A stretch of DNA of 64,000 bases from Phenylobacterium parvum (GCF_003150835.1 NZ_CP029479.1:682001-746000); one strand, 5' to 3'; positions 16,434-25,751 are shown, counted from the stretch's first letter. Notes: generated from the sequence alone by a model not told the origin. Numbers and translations are program-made.

Positions 16434-17917
16434 TGGGCAGGTCCTTTGCTTTGGGATGCGGCGTCCGCGTCCTTTGCCCAGAGGTGGGCGGCGGCGTAGG
16501 CCCGCCAGGGGCGCCAGGCCTCGGCCTGCGCCAGCAGGGCTTCCGGGGTGGGCCTGCGACCTTCCGGGTCTGCCGCCGCCCTCAGGAGGGCCAGGTCCGA
16601 GTGCGGGAAGGCGTCGGGCTCGCGCAGGGCGCGCATGGCGATGTACTGGGCGGTCCAGGCTCCGACCCCAGGTAGGGCCGTGAGCCTGCGGACGGCGCTT
16701 TCGAGGTCCTGGCCGGGGCCGAACAGCTGGCCGTCGTCCAGGGTCATGCGGGCGATGGCCGCCAGGGCCCGGCCCCGGGCCCGGGGCATGGGCAGGGACT
16801 CCGGGTCGAGGCCGGCGAGGCGCTCCGGTCCCGGGAACAGCCTGTCCAGGCCGAACCGGCGGGCCGGCTCGAAGTCGAGGCGAACGCCGTGGCGCTCCGC
16901 CAGTCGACCCGCCAGGCCCCGGGCGGCGACGACCGACACCTGCTGGCCGAGGATGGCCCTGACCGCCACTTCGAAGCCGTCCCAGGCGCCCGGCGCCCGA
17001 AGGCCCGGCCGCCGGGCGAGGAGCGGGCCAAGATCCGGATCCTTGCCCAGGTGCGCCAGGACGGGCTCAGGGTCGAGGGCGAGGTCGAATACCCGCCGCA
17101 CCTGTGCCAGAACCCGGGGAAGGACGCGGAGGTCAGGAAACCAGAGGCTGGCCGACAGGTTGTCGCCCCGCCCGGGCTCGACCCGGACCACTCCGGCGAC
17201 GCCCGCGACCGCCAGTGTCCGCACATATGCCTGGCCGTCGATCCGCTCGACACCCGCCACCTGCCGCTGGGCGAAGAAGTCCAGCATACGGGACCAGTCG
17301 TAGGGAGGCCGGTAGGCGAGCCGGAGGGTTACCCCATCGGCCAAGCCCGCCTCGGCGCCAGGGCGCCTGCGCAGGCTCGAGGGCGGATGGCCGCAGGCGG
17401 CCTGGAAGGCCTCGTTGAACCGCCGGATGCTGCCGAAGCCCGAGGCGAGGGCCACCTCGGACATGGCGAGGCCGGTCTCCAGGACCAGGCGCCGGGCCAT
17501 GAGAAGCCGCCGTGTCTGGGCCACCGCGACCGGGGAGGCCCCGAGGTGTTCCTGGAAGAGCCGCCTGAGATGTCGTTCTCCAACGCCCAGGCGCCGGGTC
17601 AGGTCCTGGAGGCCGCCAGAGTCGAGGACCCCGAGGTCGATCAGGGCCAGGGCCCTGGAGACCGTGTTGGCCGTGCCGTTCCAGGCGCCGAGTTCCGGGG
17701 CGGTTTCCGGCCGGCAGCGCAGGCAGGGCCGGAAGCCCGCATGCTGGGCCGCCGCCGCGGAACCAAAGAAACGAACGTTCTCGGGCCTGGGCGTACGGGC
17801 CGGACAGACGGGCCGACAGTAGATTCCGGTTGTGGTGACACCCGCGAACAGCCGTCCGTCGAGACGGATGTCCCGGGTGGCGAAGGCGCGAAAACTGGCG
17901 GCGGGATCCAGGTCCAT
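16430..17917 (-). CDS. Ada-type regulator fused to AlkA DNA-3-methyladenine glycosylase
   Basis: A 495-residue three-part protein. Residues 1-75 are the Ada zinc domain with Cys34, Cys38, Cys65 and Cys68, which accepts methyl groups from phosphotriesters. Residues about 85-185 are an AraC-type helix-turn-helix ([17 protein letters not shown]). Residues about 195-490 are an AlkA glycosylase with the HhH motif [17 protein letters not shown] and the catalytic Asp in FPHSD. This is the known Ada-AlkA arrangement in which sensing and base excision are joined while Ogt is separate. It probably activates its own operon on alkylation damage. It overlaps ogt by 4 bp. Confidence 0.92.
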   Translation of the reverse strand: MDLDPAASFRAFATRDIRLDGRLFAGVTTTGIYCRPVCPARTPRPENVRFFGSAAAAQHAGFRPCLRCRPETAPELGAWNGTANTVSRALALIDLGVLDSGGLQDLTRRLGVGERHLRRLFQEHLGASPVAVAQTRRLLMARRLVLETGLAMSEVALASGFGSIRRFNEAFQAACGHPPSSLRRRPGAEAGLADGVTLRLAYRPPYDWSRMLDFFAQRQVAGVERIDGQAYVRTLAVAGVAGVVRVEPGRGDNLSASLWFPDLRVLPRVLAQVRRVFDLALDPEPVLAHLGKDPDLGPLLARRPGLRAPGAWDGFEVAVRAILGQQVSVVAARGLAGRLAERHGVRLDFEPARRFGLDRLFPGPERLAGLDPESLPMPRARGRALAAIARMTLDDGQLFGPGQDLESAVRRLTALPGVGAWTAQYIAMRALREPDAFPHSDLALLRAAADPEGRRPTPEALLAQAEAWRPWRAYAAAHLWAKDADAASQSKGPAQ

Positions 17918-17985
17918 GGCCTCAGCCTGGTCTTGTCCCAGGCGAATGTCTGGCGGTTTTCGGACGCCGATACCGCTGTCGGAAG

Positions 17986-18013
17986 CCCCGGCCAGGCGTG
18001 AACCTGACCGGGG
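17986..18013 (-). terminator. Hairpin downstream of the SDR gene, possible terminator
   Basis: CCCCGGCCAGG and CCTGACCGGGG form a stem with one mismatch around a 6-base loop, starting about 10 bp after the SDR stop on the minus strand. No U-tract follows, so it may act with Rho or only protect the 3' end. Confidence 0.45.
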
Positions 18014-18022
18014 ATGCCGAAC

Positions 18023-18964
18023 TCAGGACGCCGGCTTGGCGGCGGCCGGCTGCGCGTTGTTGCCGCCCGGCAGGGGGCCGCGGTTCAGGTCGAAGAACTT
18101 GGGCGCCATCTTCGGCACGGCCTCGTCCAGGATGGTCTGGACCGTCCAGCCCTCTTCCTTGGTCACCGTCTCGACCGGACGGGGCTGGGAGTAGAGGATG
18201 ATGTTCTCTCCCGAGGCGCCGAAGATCTGGCCCGACACGTGCGAGGCGGCCGGGGCCACCATGGCGACCGAGAAACGGGCCGGCTGGTCGGCGCGGATCT
18301 TCTCGGCCATCACGGCGCGGCGGGCGGCCGCGGCCTCGTCCTTGACCGGCACGGACTGGGTCATGCGGGTCCAGGCCACGGGCGCCAGGCAGTTGGAGCG
18401 CACGTTATTGCGGGCGCCCTCCATGGCGATGATCCGCGACAGGCCGGCGATGCCCATCTTGGCCGCGCCGTAATTGGCCTGGCCGACATTGCCGAACAGG
18501 CCCGAGGTCGAGGTGAAGAACATGTAGGCGCCGTCGTTCTGCTCGCGGAACAGCTCGATGGTGGCCCGGGCGACGTTGAAGGAGCCGCGCATGTGCACGT
18601 CGATGACGCGGTCCCAGTCGTCTTCGCTCATCTTGTGGAACATGACGTCGCGCAGGATGCCGGCCGGATTGATCACGGCGTGCAGGCCGCCAAAGGTGTC
18701 CCGCGCCTGCTCGACCATGCCCTGCACGGCCTTCATGCTGGTCACGCTCTCGGAGTTGGAGACCGCCTCGCCGCCCGCGGCGCGGATTTCCCGGGCCACC
18801 GCCTCGGCAGGACCGGCGTCGCCTTCGTCGCCGCCCTTCAGGCCGCCGCCCAGGTCGTTGACGACGACCTTGGCGCCCTCCTGGGCCGCAATCAGCGCGC
18901 AGTCGCGGCCAATGCCGTTGCCGCCGCCGGTGACCAGAACAACTTTTCCGTCAAGTGCGCCCAT
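18023..18964 (-). CDS. SDR family oxidoreductase, MFE-2-like 3-hydroxyacyl-CoA dehydrogenase type
   Basis: A 313-residue short-chain dehydrogenase. VTGGGNGIGRDCAL is the cofactor-binding TGxxxGIG, VVNDLGGGLKGGDEG marks the NAD-preferring loop typical of the peroxisomal multifunctional-enzyme (HSD17B4) N-domain group, STSGLFGN supplies the catalytic Ser and YGAAK the Tyr/Lys. The usual NNAG reads NPAG here. This subgroup oxidises 3-hydroxyacyl-CoAs, which would fit fatty-acid or side-chain beta-oxidation. The Ala/Pro-rich C-terminal tail is nonconserved. It lies 36 bp after the MFS gene on the same strand. Confidence 0.88.
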   Translation of the reverse strand: MGALDGKVVLVTGGGNGIGRDCALIAAQEGAKVVVNDLGGGLKGGDEGDAGPAEAVAREIRAAGGEAVSNSESVTSMKAVQGMVEQARDTFGGLHAVINPAGILRDVMFHKMSEDDWDRVIDVHMRGSFNVARATIELFREQNDGAYMFFTSTSGLFGNVGQANYGAAKMGIAGLSRIIAMEGARNNVRSNCLAPVAWTRMTQSVPVKDEAAAARRAVMAEKIRADQPARFSVAMVAPAASHVSGQIFGASGENIILYSQPRPVETVTKEEGWTVQTILDEAVPKMAPKFFDLNRGPLPGGNNAQPAAAKPAS

Positions 18965-19000
18965 TGAAATGCCTCCCGATGAAAATGATCGCCGCGCCAG

Positions 19001-20254
19001 TTATTCGAGGCGGTCGGCCTTGCGCAAGTCAGGAAAGAGGCGGGCCCAGAGGCCGGTGGCCAGGACGGCGCCGACGCCGCCGAACACGGCGGCGCCTACC
19101 GGCCCCAGGAAACGGGCGACGACGCCGCTCTCGAACTCGCCCAGTTCATTCGAGGCGCCGATGAAGAGCGAGGACACGGCGGCGACCCGCCCTCGCATGG
19201 CGTCAGGCGTCACGATCTGCACCAGGGTCTGGCGGACATAGACGCTGAGCATGTCTGCGCCGCCCAGGACCGCCAGGGCGAAGACCGAGAGGGGCAGGGA
19301 GGTCGAGAGCCCGAAGACGATGGTGGCCAGGCCAAAGACCGCGACCCCGGCGAACATGACCGGCCCCGCCCGCCGGCGGATCGGGTGGCGCGCCAGATAG
19401 ACCGCCACCAGGGTCGCGCCGATGGCCGGCCCGGCGCGCAGGAGGCCGAAGCCCTCGGGCCCGACGTGCAGGACGTCGCGGGCGAAGACGGGCAGGAGGG
19501 CCGTGGCCCCGCCCAGGAGGACGGCCACGAGGTCGAGGGAGATGGCGCCGAAGACGATCTTGTTCGTCCAGACATAGGCCAGCCCCTCCTTCATGAGAGC
19601 CCAGCGTGAGCCGGGATTGACCTCGGGCCGGGTGTTCCCCCGGATCCCCTGGATGCAGGCCAGGGCGAAGAGGTAGAGGCCGGCGGCCCCGGCGTAGGAG
19701 ACTGCAGGGGACAGCGCCACCAGCAGGCCGCCAAGCGCCGGGCCGACGATCGAGGCGCCCTGCCAGGCCAGGGAGTTCAGGGCGATGGCCCGGGGCAGGA
19801 GGGAACGGGGCACCAGCATGGGGCCGAGAGCGGTGCCCGCCGGTCCCATGAAGGCCCGGCTGGCGCCGAAGGCGACGGCGACCGCGAGCAGGAAGGGCAG
19901 GGTGGCGAAGCCGAGGGTCGAGGCGGCCACCAGGGCCAGGGCGGTCAGGATCTCGCCGGCATAGCAGAGGCGGAGGATGGTCTTGCGGTCATAGCGGTCG
20001 GCGGCCTCGCCGGCGGGCAGGGCGAGCAGGAAGACCGGGATGAAGGCGGCGAGGCCGATCATTCCCACGAAGAAGGCCGACTGGGCGACACTCATCGTCT
20101 CGCGGGCGACGGCGTAGACCTGCCATCCCAGGGCCACGCTCTGGATCTGGACGCCGAGGGTCGACGCCACGCGGGACAGCCAGAATCGCAGATAGTCCGG
20201 CCGGCCCATCAGGGCGCGGAGGGACAGGTCTTCCGGGGTCAGGGACTCGCTCAT
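19001..20254 (-). CDS. MFS transporter
   Basis: A 417-residue membrane protein with about 12 hydrophobic segments. The start at 20254 (MSESLTPEDLSLRALMGRPDYLRFW) follows the pattern of the MFS_3/EntS-like group (family opening RFWLSRVASTLGVQIQSVALGWQVY). AGEAADRYDRKTIL is the loop-2/3 motif (GxxADRxxRR). Members export siderophores, drugs or unknown metabolites. It is probably cotranscribed with the downstream SDR gene. No substrate can be assigned. Confidence 0.88.
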   Translation of the reverse strand: MSESLTPEDLSLRALMGRPDYLRFWLSRVASTLGVQIQSVALGWQVYAVARETMSVAQSAFFVGMIGLAAFIPVFLLALPAGEAADRYDRKTILRLCYAGEILTALALVAASTLGFATLPFLLAVAVAFGASRAFMGPAGTALGPMLVPRSLLPRAIALNSLAWQGASIVGPALGGLLVALSPAVSYAGAAGLYLFALACIQGIRGNTRPEVNPGSRWALMKEGLAYVWTNKIVFGAISLDLVAVLLGGATALLPVFARDVLHVGPEGFGLLRAGPAIGATLVAVYLARHPIRRRAGPVMFAGVAVFGLATIVFGLSTSLPLSVFALAVLGGADMLSVYVRQTLVQIVTPDAMRGRVAAVSSLFIGASNELGEFESGVVARFLGPVGAAVFGGVGAVLATGLWARLFPDLRKADRLE

Positions 20255-20334
20255 CGCCGGGGCACCTTGGCCCGAAGGGCGACGCACGGCAACGTGGCGC
20301 CGGTCCGCGCCCGGACCCTTCCCTGGAGACCGCC

Positions 20335-20625
20335 ATGCCCGGCTGGGTGATCGCCGTCCTGACAGAGCCTTCGGGCGAGGCGGCGCCGCGGCGGCTGTTC
20401 TTCGCAGTGGGTTTCGCCGACCAGGGACAGGCCGAGTGGAAGGCTGTGGACGCCGCCGCCGCCGAGGCGCCCCTGGCGTCCGGACCGCGGAACGGGATCG
20501 AGCCGGTCCGCGCCCTGGCTCCCCTGGCGGACGCGGCCATGCGGCGGAAGGGACTCCTGGACGGGGAGGTCCGGCCCCTCGGTGCGGCCTGGCCGCGGAA
20601 CTGGCTTCCCGCCCCAGGCGGTTGA
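20335..20625 (+). CDS. Small hypothetical protein
   Basis: A 96-residue frame starting at an ATG behind a CTGGAGAC ribosome site. The composition looks like real protein (for example RRLFFAVGFADQGQAEWKAV and LADAAMRRKGLLDGEVRPLG). No family is recognised and there is no signal peptide or membrane segment. It is followed after 65 bp by a GNAT gene. The coding call rests on the ribosome site, lack of a competing gene and protein-like composition. Confidence 0.5.
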   Translation: MPGWVIAVLTEPSGEAAPRRLFFAVGFADQGQAEWKAVDAAAAEAPLASGPRNGIEPVRALAPLADAAMRRKGLLDGEVRPLGAAWPRNWLPAPGG

Positions 20626-20690
20626 CGCGGGAGGCCGCGGGTCCTAAACGCCCGGCCCTCGCGCCGGGAGCCGGCGCCGGGGGGAAACCA

Positions 20691-21182
20691 TTGCTCCAGG
20701 CTGCGCCATCCGAGGTGACCCTGCGTCCCGAGACGCCCGGCGACGCCGCCGCGATCGAGGCGCTCCTCAACCACGCCTTCGGACCCGGCCGCTTCGTCAA
20801 GGTGTCCGAGAGGGTCCGTGAGTTCGCCCGCTTCCGGCCGGACCTGTCGTTCTGCGCCGAGACAGCCGACGGGATGGTGGGGGTCGTGCGTCTTTGGGAC
20901 ATCCGCATCGGCCCGACCCCGGCCCTGTTCCTGGGGCCCCTGGCGGTACACTCGGCGAGCCGGCTGGATGGCCTCGGCGGAAGGCTTGTCGAGCGGGCCG
21001 GCGCGTCGGCGGACGCCCTTGGCGAAGGGCCGATCCTGCTGGTGGGCGACCCGCCCTATTTCGCGCGGTTCGGCTATTCGGCGGAGGCGACCTCCGGCGT
21101 CCGCCTGCCCGGACCGGTGGATCCCCGGCGGGTCCTGGCCCGTGGGGCGAAGGGCCCCCTCACGGGGCCGGTTAGGGCCTGA
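20691..21182 (+). CDS. GNAT family N-acetyltransferase (YhbS-like)
   Basis: A 163-residue protein beginning at a TTG after a GGGGGGAAA site; no ATG exists at the right place and the family N-terminus (VTLRPETPGDAAAIEALL) starts right after it. FLGPLAVHSASRLDGLGGRLV is a degenerate acetyl-CoA loop and ILLVGDPPYFARFGYSAE is the signature of the YhbS group. The acceptor is unknown. Confidence 0.78.
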   Translation: MLQAAPSEVTLRPETPGDAAAIEALLNHAFGPGRFVKVSERVREFARFRPDLSFCAETADGMVGVVRLWDIRIGPTPALFLGPLAVHSASRLDGLGGRLVERAGASADALGEGPILLVGDPPYFARFGYSAEATSGVRLPGPVDPRRVLARGAKGPLTGPVRA

Positions 21183-21229
21183 TCCCGGCCGAGGTTGAGC
21201 CGGGCCCCGCACGGGCCTACCTTCCGGGC

Positions 21230-21793
21230 ATGTCCGAGACTCAGTCGAAATCCGGCCTGGAGGGCGTCGCCGCAGCTGCAAAGCAGGCGCCGGGGCGCGG
21301 CCTGCCGCCCGTCCACCTCTGGAATCCCGCCCATTGCGGCGAGATCGACATCGTCATCAAGCGCAACGGCCAGTGGTTCCACGAAGGCACGCCCATTGGC
21401 CGCGAGGCCCTGGTGCGCCTGTTCTCCACTGTCCTGAGGAAGGACCCCGACGGCTTCCACCTGGTCACGCCGGTGGAGAAGATGAAGATCACTGTCGAGG
21501 ACGCCCCCTTCATCGCCGTGCGGGTCGACCGTGACGGCGAGGACCTGGTCTTCCAGACCAATGTCGGCGACGAAGTCCGGGCCGGCCCCGAGAACGCCCT
21601 GCGGGTGGAGACCGACCCCGACACCGGCGAGCCGCGCCCCTACCTGCATGTGCGGCGGGGCCTGGAGGCCCTGGTGGCCCGCCCGGTCTTCTACGAGCTG
21701 GTCGAGATGGCCGAGGAGGCTGCGGGACGGCTCGAGGTCCGGTCCGGCGGCGCGGCCTTCGACCTGGGCGCATCCGGGGACGGCGAGGCGTGA
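21230..21793 (+). CDS. DUF1285 family protein
   Basis: A 187-residue cytoplasmic protein. The segment LPPVHLWNPAHCGEIDIVIKRNGQWFHEGTPIGRE is characteristic of DUF1285, followed by RLFSTVLRKDPDGFHLVTPVEKMKI (each block shorter in the family consensus). Function is unknown; structural work in the family shows a small two-domain alpha/beta protein. It is first in a coupled operon with the Nudix and CCA genes, an order I recall in many alphaproteobacteria. Confidence 0.88.
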   Translation: MSETQSKSGLEGVAAAAKQAPGRGLPPVHLWNPAHCGEIDIVIKRNGQWFHEGTPIGREALVRLFSTVLRKDPDGFHLVTPVEKMKITVEDAPFIAVRVDRDGEDLVFQTNVGDEVRAGPENALRVETDPDTGEPRPYLHVRRGLEALVARPVFYELVEMAEEAAGRLEVRSGGAAFDLGASGDGEA

Positions 21794-22443
21794 GTCCGCA
21801 CCGGCTGGCGGCGCCCGGCGCCCGGCCCCTCCTCGAGGCCCGGCTGGCCGAACGCCTGGATCCCCTCGCGCACCGGACCGTGGACCAGATCAGCTCGGAC
21901 TTCGATTTCGAGCCGGACCCCTATTTCCCGCCGTTGGACAGCCTGACCCCCGCCGCGGTCCTGGTGGGCCTGATCGAACGGCCGCAGGGATTTTCTGTCC
22001 TCCTGACCACCCGGCTGGACACCCTCAGGCGGCACGCCGGCCAGATCGCCTTTCCCGGCGGCCGCTGCGACGCCGGCGAGACGCCCTGGCAGGCCGCCTT
22101 GCGCGAGGCCGAGGAGGAGGTGGGCCTGGCGCCCGACTTCGTCTCGCCGGTCGGGCTCTCGACGCCCTATCGCACCGGGACAGGCTACCTGGTCACCCCC
22201 GTCGTGGCCTTCATCGAGGCGGGCTTCAGCCTCCAGCCCAATCCCGATGAGGTGGCGGACATCTTCGAGACGCCCTTCGGCTTCCTCATGGACGGCGCCA
22301 ACCACGAGACCCACGAGCGCCGGCTGCCGGACGGGGGCATGCGGCGCTTCTACGCCATGACCCACGACGAGCGGTTCATCTGGGGCGCGACGGCGGGGAT
22401 GCTGCGGATCCTGTCCCACCGGCTGTTCGGGGCGCCAGCGTGA
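21790..22443 (+). CDS. Nudix hydrolase, CoA pyrophosphatase type
   Basis: A 217-residue protein starting at a GTG overlapping the DUF1285 stop (GTGA). The Nudix box reads GRCDAGETPWQAALREAEEE followed by VGL, with the required REAEEE. LLTTRLDTLRRHAGQIAFPGG upstream is the NuCoA motif (LLTxRxxxLxxHxGQxxFPGG) of CoA pyrophosphatases such as E. coli NudL. It should split CoA or acyl-CoA into 3',5'-ADP and phosphopantetheine. Coupled upstream and downstream by 4-bp overlaps. Confidence 0.9.
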   Translation: MSPHRLAAPGARPLLEARLAERLDPLAHRTVDQISSDFDFEPDPYFPPLDSLTPAAVLVGLIERPQGFSVLLTTRLDTLRRHAGQIAFPGGRCDAGETPWQAALREAEEEVGLAPDFVSPVGLSTPYRTGTGYLVTPVVAFIEAGFSLQPNPDEVADIFETPFGFLMDGANHETHERRLPDGGMRRFYAMTHDERFIWGATAGMLRILSHRLFGAPA

Positions 22444-23705
22444 GCCCCGCGCCCGAGAGACTGGAAGACGCCGCCTGGATCACCGATCCCGCCGCGGTCG
22501 CCGTCCTGGACGCCCTGGAGGCCGCCGGCGGTCCCGGCTGCGTCCGCTTTGTCGGCGGCTGCGTCCGAAACGCCGTCATGGGTCGTCCGATCGCCGACAT
22601 CGACCTGGCCACCCGCCTTGAGCCGGAGGCGGTCGTGTCCGCCCTGAAGGCGGCGGGTCTGAAGGCGGTCCCCACAGGGCTGGACCACGGGACGGTGACG
22701 GCGGTCAGCGGTGGACGTGGCTTTGAGATCACCACGCTTCGGCGGGACGTGGAGACCGACGGCCGGCGGGCGGTCGTGGCCTTCACCTCCGACTGGGCCG
22801 AGGACGCGGCCCGCCGCGACTTCACCCTGAACGCCCTCTACGCCGACCGCGAGGGCTGGGTCTTCGACCCCACGGGCCAGGGCCTGGCCGCGGCCCGGGC
22901 AGGCCGCATCGTTTTTGTGGGCGAGGCCGACCGGCGGATCGCCGAGGACTGCCTTCGTATCCTGCGCTTCTTCCGGTTCCTGGCCGCCTATGGCCAGGGA
23001 GAGCCCGACGCCGAGGCCCTGGCCGCCTGCGAGGCCCGCGCTGACAGCCTGGCCAGCCTACCCGCCGAACGGGTGCTGAAGGAACTCCTGTCCCTGCTGG
23101 CCGCCCCGAATCCCCGCGAGGCCGTCCGCCTCATGGCCCGCACCGGGGTCCTGTCCCGGGTCCTGCCGGCCGCTGGCGACCTGTCGCGCCTGAATGGGCT
23201 CTGCGAGGTCGAGGCGCTTATGGGAGAGGGGCCCGACGCCCTCCTGCGCCTGGGGTCGCTGTTCCCTGAGACGCCCGCCGAGGTCGCCCGGGAGGCCGAG
23301 CGGCTGAGGCTTTCCGGCGCCCAGAGGGACCGGCTGATCGCCGCCGCCGGCCGGGAGCCGCGTCTGACCCCCTGGATGTCGTCCGCCGCCCTGCGCCGCG
23401 CCCTTCACCTGCTCGGGGCCGGCGTCGCGCAGGATCGCCTGAGGCTGGCCTGGGCCCGCGCGCCGCATGGCGCGTCGGCCGGGGACTGGCGGGGGCTGGT
23501 CGCCGAGGCCCGCGCCTGGAAGCCCCGGACCCTGGGACTCTCCGGCGCCGACGTCGTGGCGGCGGGCGCCCCGCCCGGACCCCGGGTCGGCGAGGCCCTG
23601 CGGCAGCTCGAGGCCTGGTGGATGGAGGCCGACTTCCCTGAGGGCCGCGAAGCCTTGCGCGCCCGCCTGGCCGCCATCCTGCGCGGCCTGGAGGACGGGA
23701 ATTGA
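22440..23705 (+). CDS. cca: CCA tRNA nucleotidyltransferase/poly(A) polymerase family
   Basis: A 421-residue class II nucleotidyltransferase. The start is a GTG overlapping the Nudix gene. VGGCVRNAVMGRPIADIDLAT carries the GG-DxD catalytic site, and TSDWAEDAARRDFTLNALYAD is the RRDF(T)xNA motif; ADRRIAEDCLRILRFFRF completes the nucleotide-binding region. It adds CCA to tRNA 3' ends. The C-terminal part is the shorter alphaproteobacterial form without an HD domain. Confidence 0.92.
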   Translation: MSPAPERLEDAAWITDPAAVAVLDALEAAGGPGCVRFVGGCVRNAVMGRPIADIDLATRLEPEAVVSALKAAGLKAVPTGLDHGTVTAVSGGRGFEITTLRRDVETDGRRAVVAFTSDWAEDAARRDFTLNALYADREGWVFDPTGQGLAAARAGRIVFVGEADRRIAEDCLRILRFFRFLAAYGQGEPDAEALAACEARADSLASLPAERVLKELLSLLAAPNPREAVRLMARTGVLSRVLPAAGDLSRLNGLCEVEALMGEGPDALLRLGSLFPETPAEVAREAERLRLSGAQRDRLIAAAGREPRLTPWMSSAALRRALHLLGAGVAQDRLRLAWARAPHGASAGDWRGLVAEARAWKPRTLGLSGADVVAAGAPPGPRVGEALRQLEAWWMEADFPEGREALRARLAAILRGLEDGN

Positions 23706-24403
23706 AGATCGCCATACTGGAGACCGGGGCGCCGCCCGGGGATCTCGCCGGCCGGTTCGGGGACTACCCGGAAATGTTCCGTCGCCTGCTGCTTGAGGAC
23801 GGCGACCAGACGGAGACCTTCGACGTCGCCGCCGGCCGGCTTCCCGCCGACCCTTCCGCCTTCGACGCCTGCCTGGTGACGGGGTCGTCCGCCGGCGTCT
23901 ACGACCCCCTGCCCTGGATCGCCCCGCTCAAGGCCTTCCTGAATGCGGCCTCGGGCCGAACCTCCCTGGTCGGGGTCTGCTTCGGCCACCAGGTCATGGC
24001 CGAGGCCTTCGGCGGCCGGGTGATCCAGTCTCCGAAGGGCTGGGGCGTGGGCCTGCACCGCTACACCGCTTCCGGAGAGGGATGGCTGTCGGGGCTGGAC
24101 ACGCTGGCGGTCGCCGCCTCGCACCAGGACCAGGTGGTCGAGGTTCCCGGAGGGGCCCGGGTGGTTGCAGGCAGCGACTTCACACCCTTGGGCGCCCTTT
24201 ACTATCCCGACCGACGGGCGATCTCGATCCAGCTTCACCCCGAGTTCACCCCCGACTATGCCCGGGCCCTTGTCGAGGCTCGGCGGGGCAGCCGCTACAC
24301 CGACGAACAGGCGGATGCGGCCCTGGCCAGCCACCAGGGCGCCAATGACCGGCTGGAGGTGGGGCGCCGGCTGCGCCGCTTCATCGAGGCCGGGGGCGCC
24401 TGA
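23702..24403 (+). CDS. Class I glutamine amidotransferase-like protein
   Basis: A 233-residue protein starting at a TTG overlapping the cca stop (TTGA). The nucleophile Cys lies in VGVCFGHQ and the His-Glu of the triad in IQLHPEF. The single-domain architecture resembles GMP-synthase-like or gamma-glutamyl-polyamine-type amidotransferases that work alone. The acceptor reaction is unknown. It ends exactly at hemF's end on the other strand. Confidence 0.85.
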   Translation: MKIAILETGAPPGDLAGRFGDYPEMFRRLLLEDGDQTETFDVAAGRLPADPSAFDACLVTGSSAGVYDPLPWIAPLKAFLNAASGRTSLVGVCFGHQVMAEAFGGRVIQSPKGWGVGLHRYTASGEGWLSGLDTLAVAASHQDQVVEVPGGARVVAGSDFTPLGALYYPDRRAISIQLHPEFTPDYARALVEARRGSRYTDEQADAALASHQGANDRLEVGRRLRRFIEAGGA

Positions 24404-25279
24404 TCAGGGCCAGATCACCTCGGGCGGCATGGAGGACAGGATGCTCTCGATGTTGCCGCCGGTCTTGAGGCCGAACATTGTGCCGCGGTCGTAGAGCAGG
24501 TTGAACTCCACATACCGGCCGCGGCGGATCAGCTGTTCGCGGCGGTCGGCCTCGGTCCAGGGCTCGTGCATCCGGCCCCGGGCGATCCGCGGATAGACGT
24601 CGAGAAAGGCCTCGCCCACGTCCTGCGTGAACTGGAAGTCCCGTTCCCAGTCTCCGGAATTGTGGTGGTCGTAGAAGATGCCGCCGATCCCCCGCGGCTC
24701 CTTGCGGTGGGGCAGGTAGAAGTACTCGTCGCACCGGGCCTTGAAGTCCGGGTACCAGGCCGGGTCGTGCTTGTCGCAGGCGCCCTTCAGGGCGGCGTGG
24801 AAGGTGACGGCGTCGGGTGCTTCCTGGCTTCGCTGCGAATCCAGGGTCGGGGTCAGGTCCGCCCCTCCGCCGAACCAGCCCGTCTGGGTGGCCAGAAAGC
24901 GGGTGTTCATGTGGACCGCCGGCACCTTGGGACTGCGCATGTGGGCGATCAGGCTGATCCCCGTCGCGGTGAAGCGGGGATCCTTGTCTGCGCCCGGCAT
25001 GTTGGCCGCCATCTCGGGGGTGAAGGTCCCGTGCACCAGCGAGATGTGGCAGCCCATCTTCTCGATGAAGCGGCCGCCCCGCAGGAAGCCCATCACCCCG
25101 CCGCCGCCGGCCTCGCGCACCCAGGGCTTGAGCTCGAACTTCGCCGGCTCGCCGGGAAAGAGCTCGGCGGGGGCGTCGATCTCCAGCTGCTCGAAGGCGG
25201 CGACGATGCGATCGCGCAGGGCGTCGAACCAGGCGCGGGCGCGGGCGTTGCGGGAGTCGAGGACGGCGGGATCAATCAT
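24404..25279 (-). CDS. hemF: Oxygen-dependent coproporphyrinogen III oxidase
   Basis: A 291-residue protein with the HemF signature HMNTRFLATQTGWFGGGADL, plus FYLPHRKEPRGIGGIFYD and DRGTMFGLKTGG. It converts coproporphyrinogen III to protoporphyrinogen IX in haem synthesis using O2. Its start overlaps the end of trmL by 8 bp, so it is second in a two-gene operon. Haem supply next to petABC is functionally sensible. Confidence 0.95.
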   Translation of the reverse strand: MIDPAVLDSRNARARAWFDALRDRIVAAFEQLEIDAPAELFPGEPAKFELKPWVREAGGGGVMGFLRGGRFIEKMGCHISLVHGTFTPEMAANMPGADKDPRFTATGISLIAHMRSPKVPAVHMNTRFLATQTGWFGGGADLTPTLDSQRSQEAPDAVTFHAALKGACDKHDPAWYPDFKARCDEYFYLPHRKEPRGIGGIFYDHHNSGDWERDFQFTQDVGEAFLDVYPRIARGRMHEPWTEADRREQLIRRGRYVEFNLLYDRGTMFGLKTGGNIESILSSMPPEVIWP

Positions 25280-25751
25280 GGGCGGGAAAATCTTGCGGAT
25301 GGAATGCGGGAAAGCGCCCGGTCTGACGAAGGGCCTCGGACAGGCCGATCGCCGCCGAGACGGTCAGGTTGAAGGATCGGCGCCCCCGGCTCAAGGGAAT
25401 GATGACCCGGGCGTCGGCGGCGTCATGTACGAAATCCGGAACGCCGGAGCTTTCCCGTCCGAAGAGCAGGACATCGTCGGGCCTGAACGCGAAATCATGA
25501 AGGGGCGTGGCCCCACGCGTGGTGAAGAGCACGATCCGCCCCGGCGCCGCGATCCGGAAGGCGTCCCAGCCGGGATGCCGGACCACCTCGCCCGGATCCC
25601 CGTAATCCAGGGCCGCCCGGCGGATCGCCTTGTCCGACAAGGGAAAGCCGCAAGGCTCGATGACGTGCACCGGGGTGTCGAGACAGGCCCCCAGGCGGAT
25701 GGCCGCGCCAAGGTTTTGCGGAATGTCCGGTTGAAAAAGCGCGAGCAGCAT
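25272..25751 (-). CDS. trmL: tRNA (cytidine(34)-2'-O)-methyltransferase
   Basis: A 159-residue SPOUT methyltransferase. The ATG at 25751 gives the conserved start MLLALFQPDIPQNLGAAIRL; an in-frame ATG 18 bp upstream is less fitting. VLLFGRESSGVPDFV and VIIPLSRGRRSFNLTVSAAI form the SAM-binding trefoil knot. It methylates wobble base 34 of leucine tRNAs. It is divergent from petA across a 199-bp gap. Confidence 0.93.
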   Translation of the reverse strand: MLLALFQPDIPQNLGAAIRLGACLDTPVHVIEPCGFPLSDKAIRRAALDYGDPGEVVRHPGWDAFRIAAPGRIVLFTTRGATPLHDFAFRPDDVLLFGRESSGVPDFVHDAADARVIIPLSRGRRSFNLTVSAAIGLSEALRQTGRFPAFHPQDFPAHD

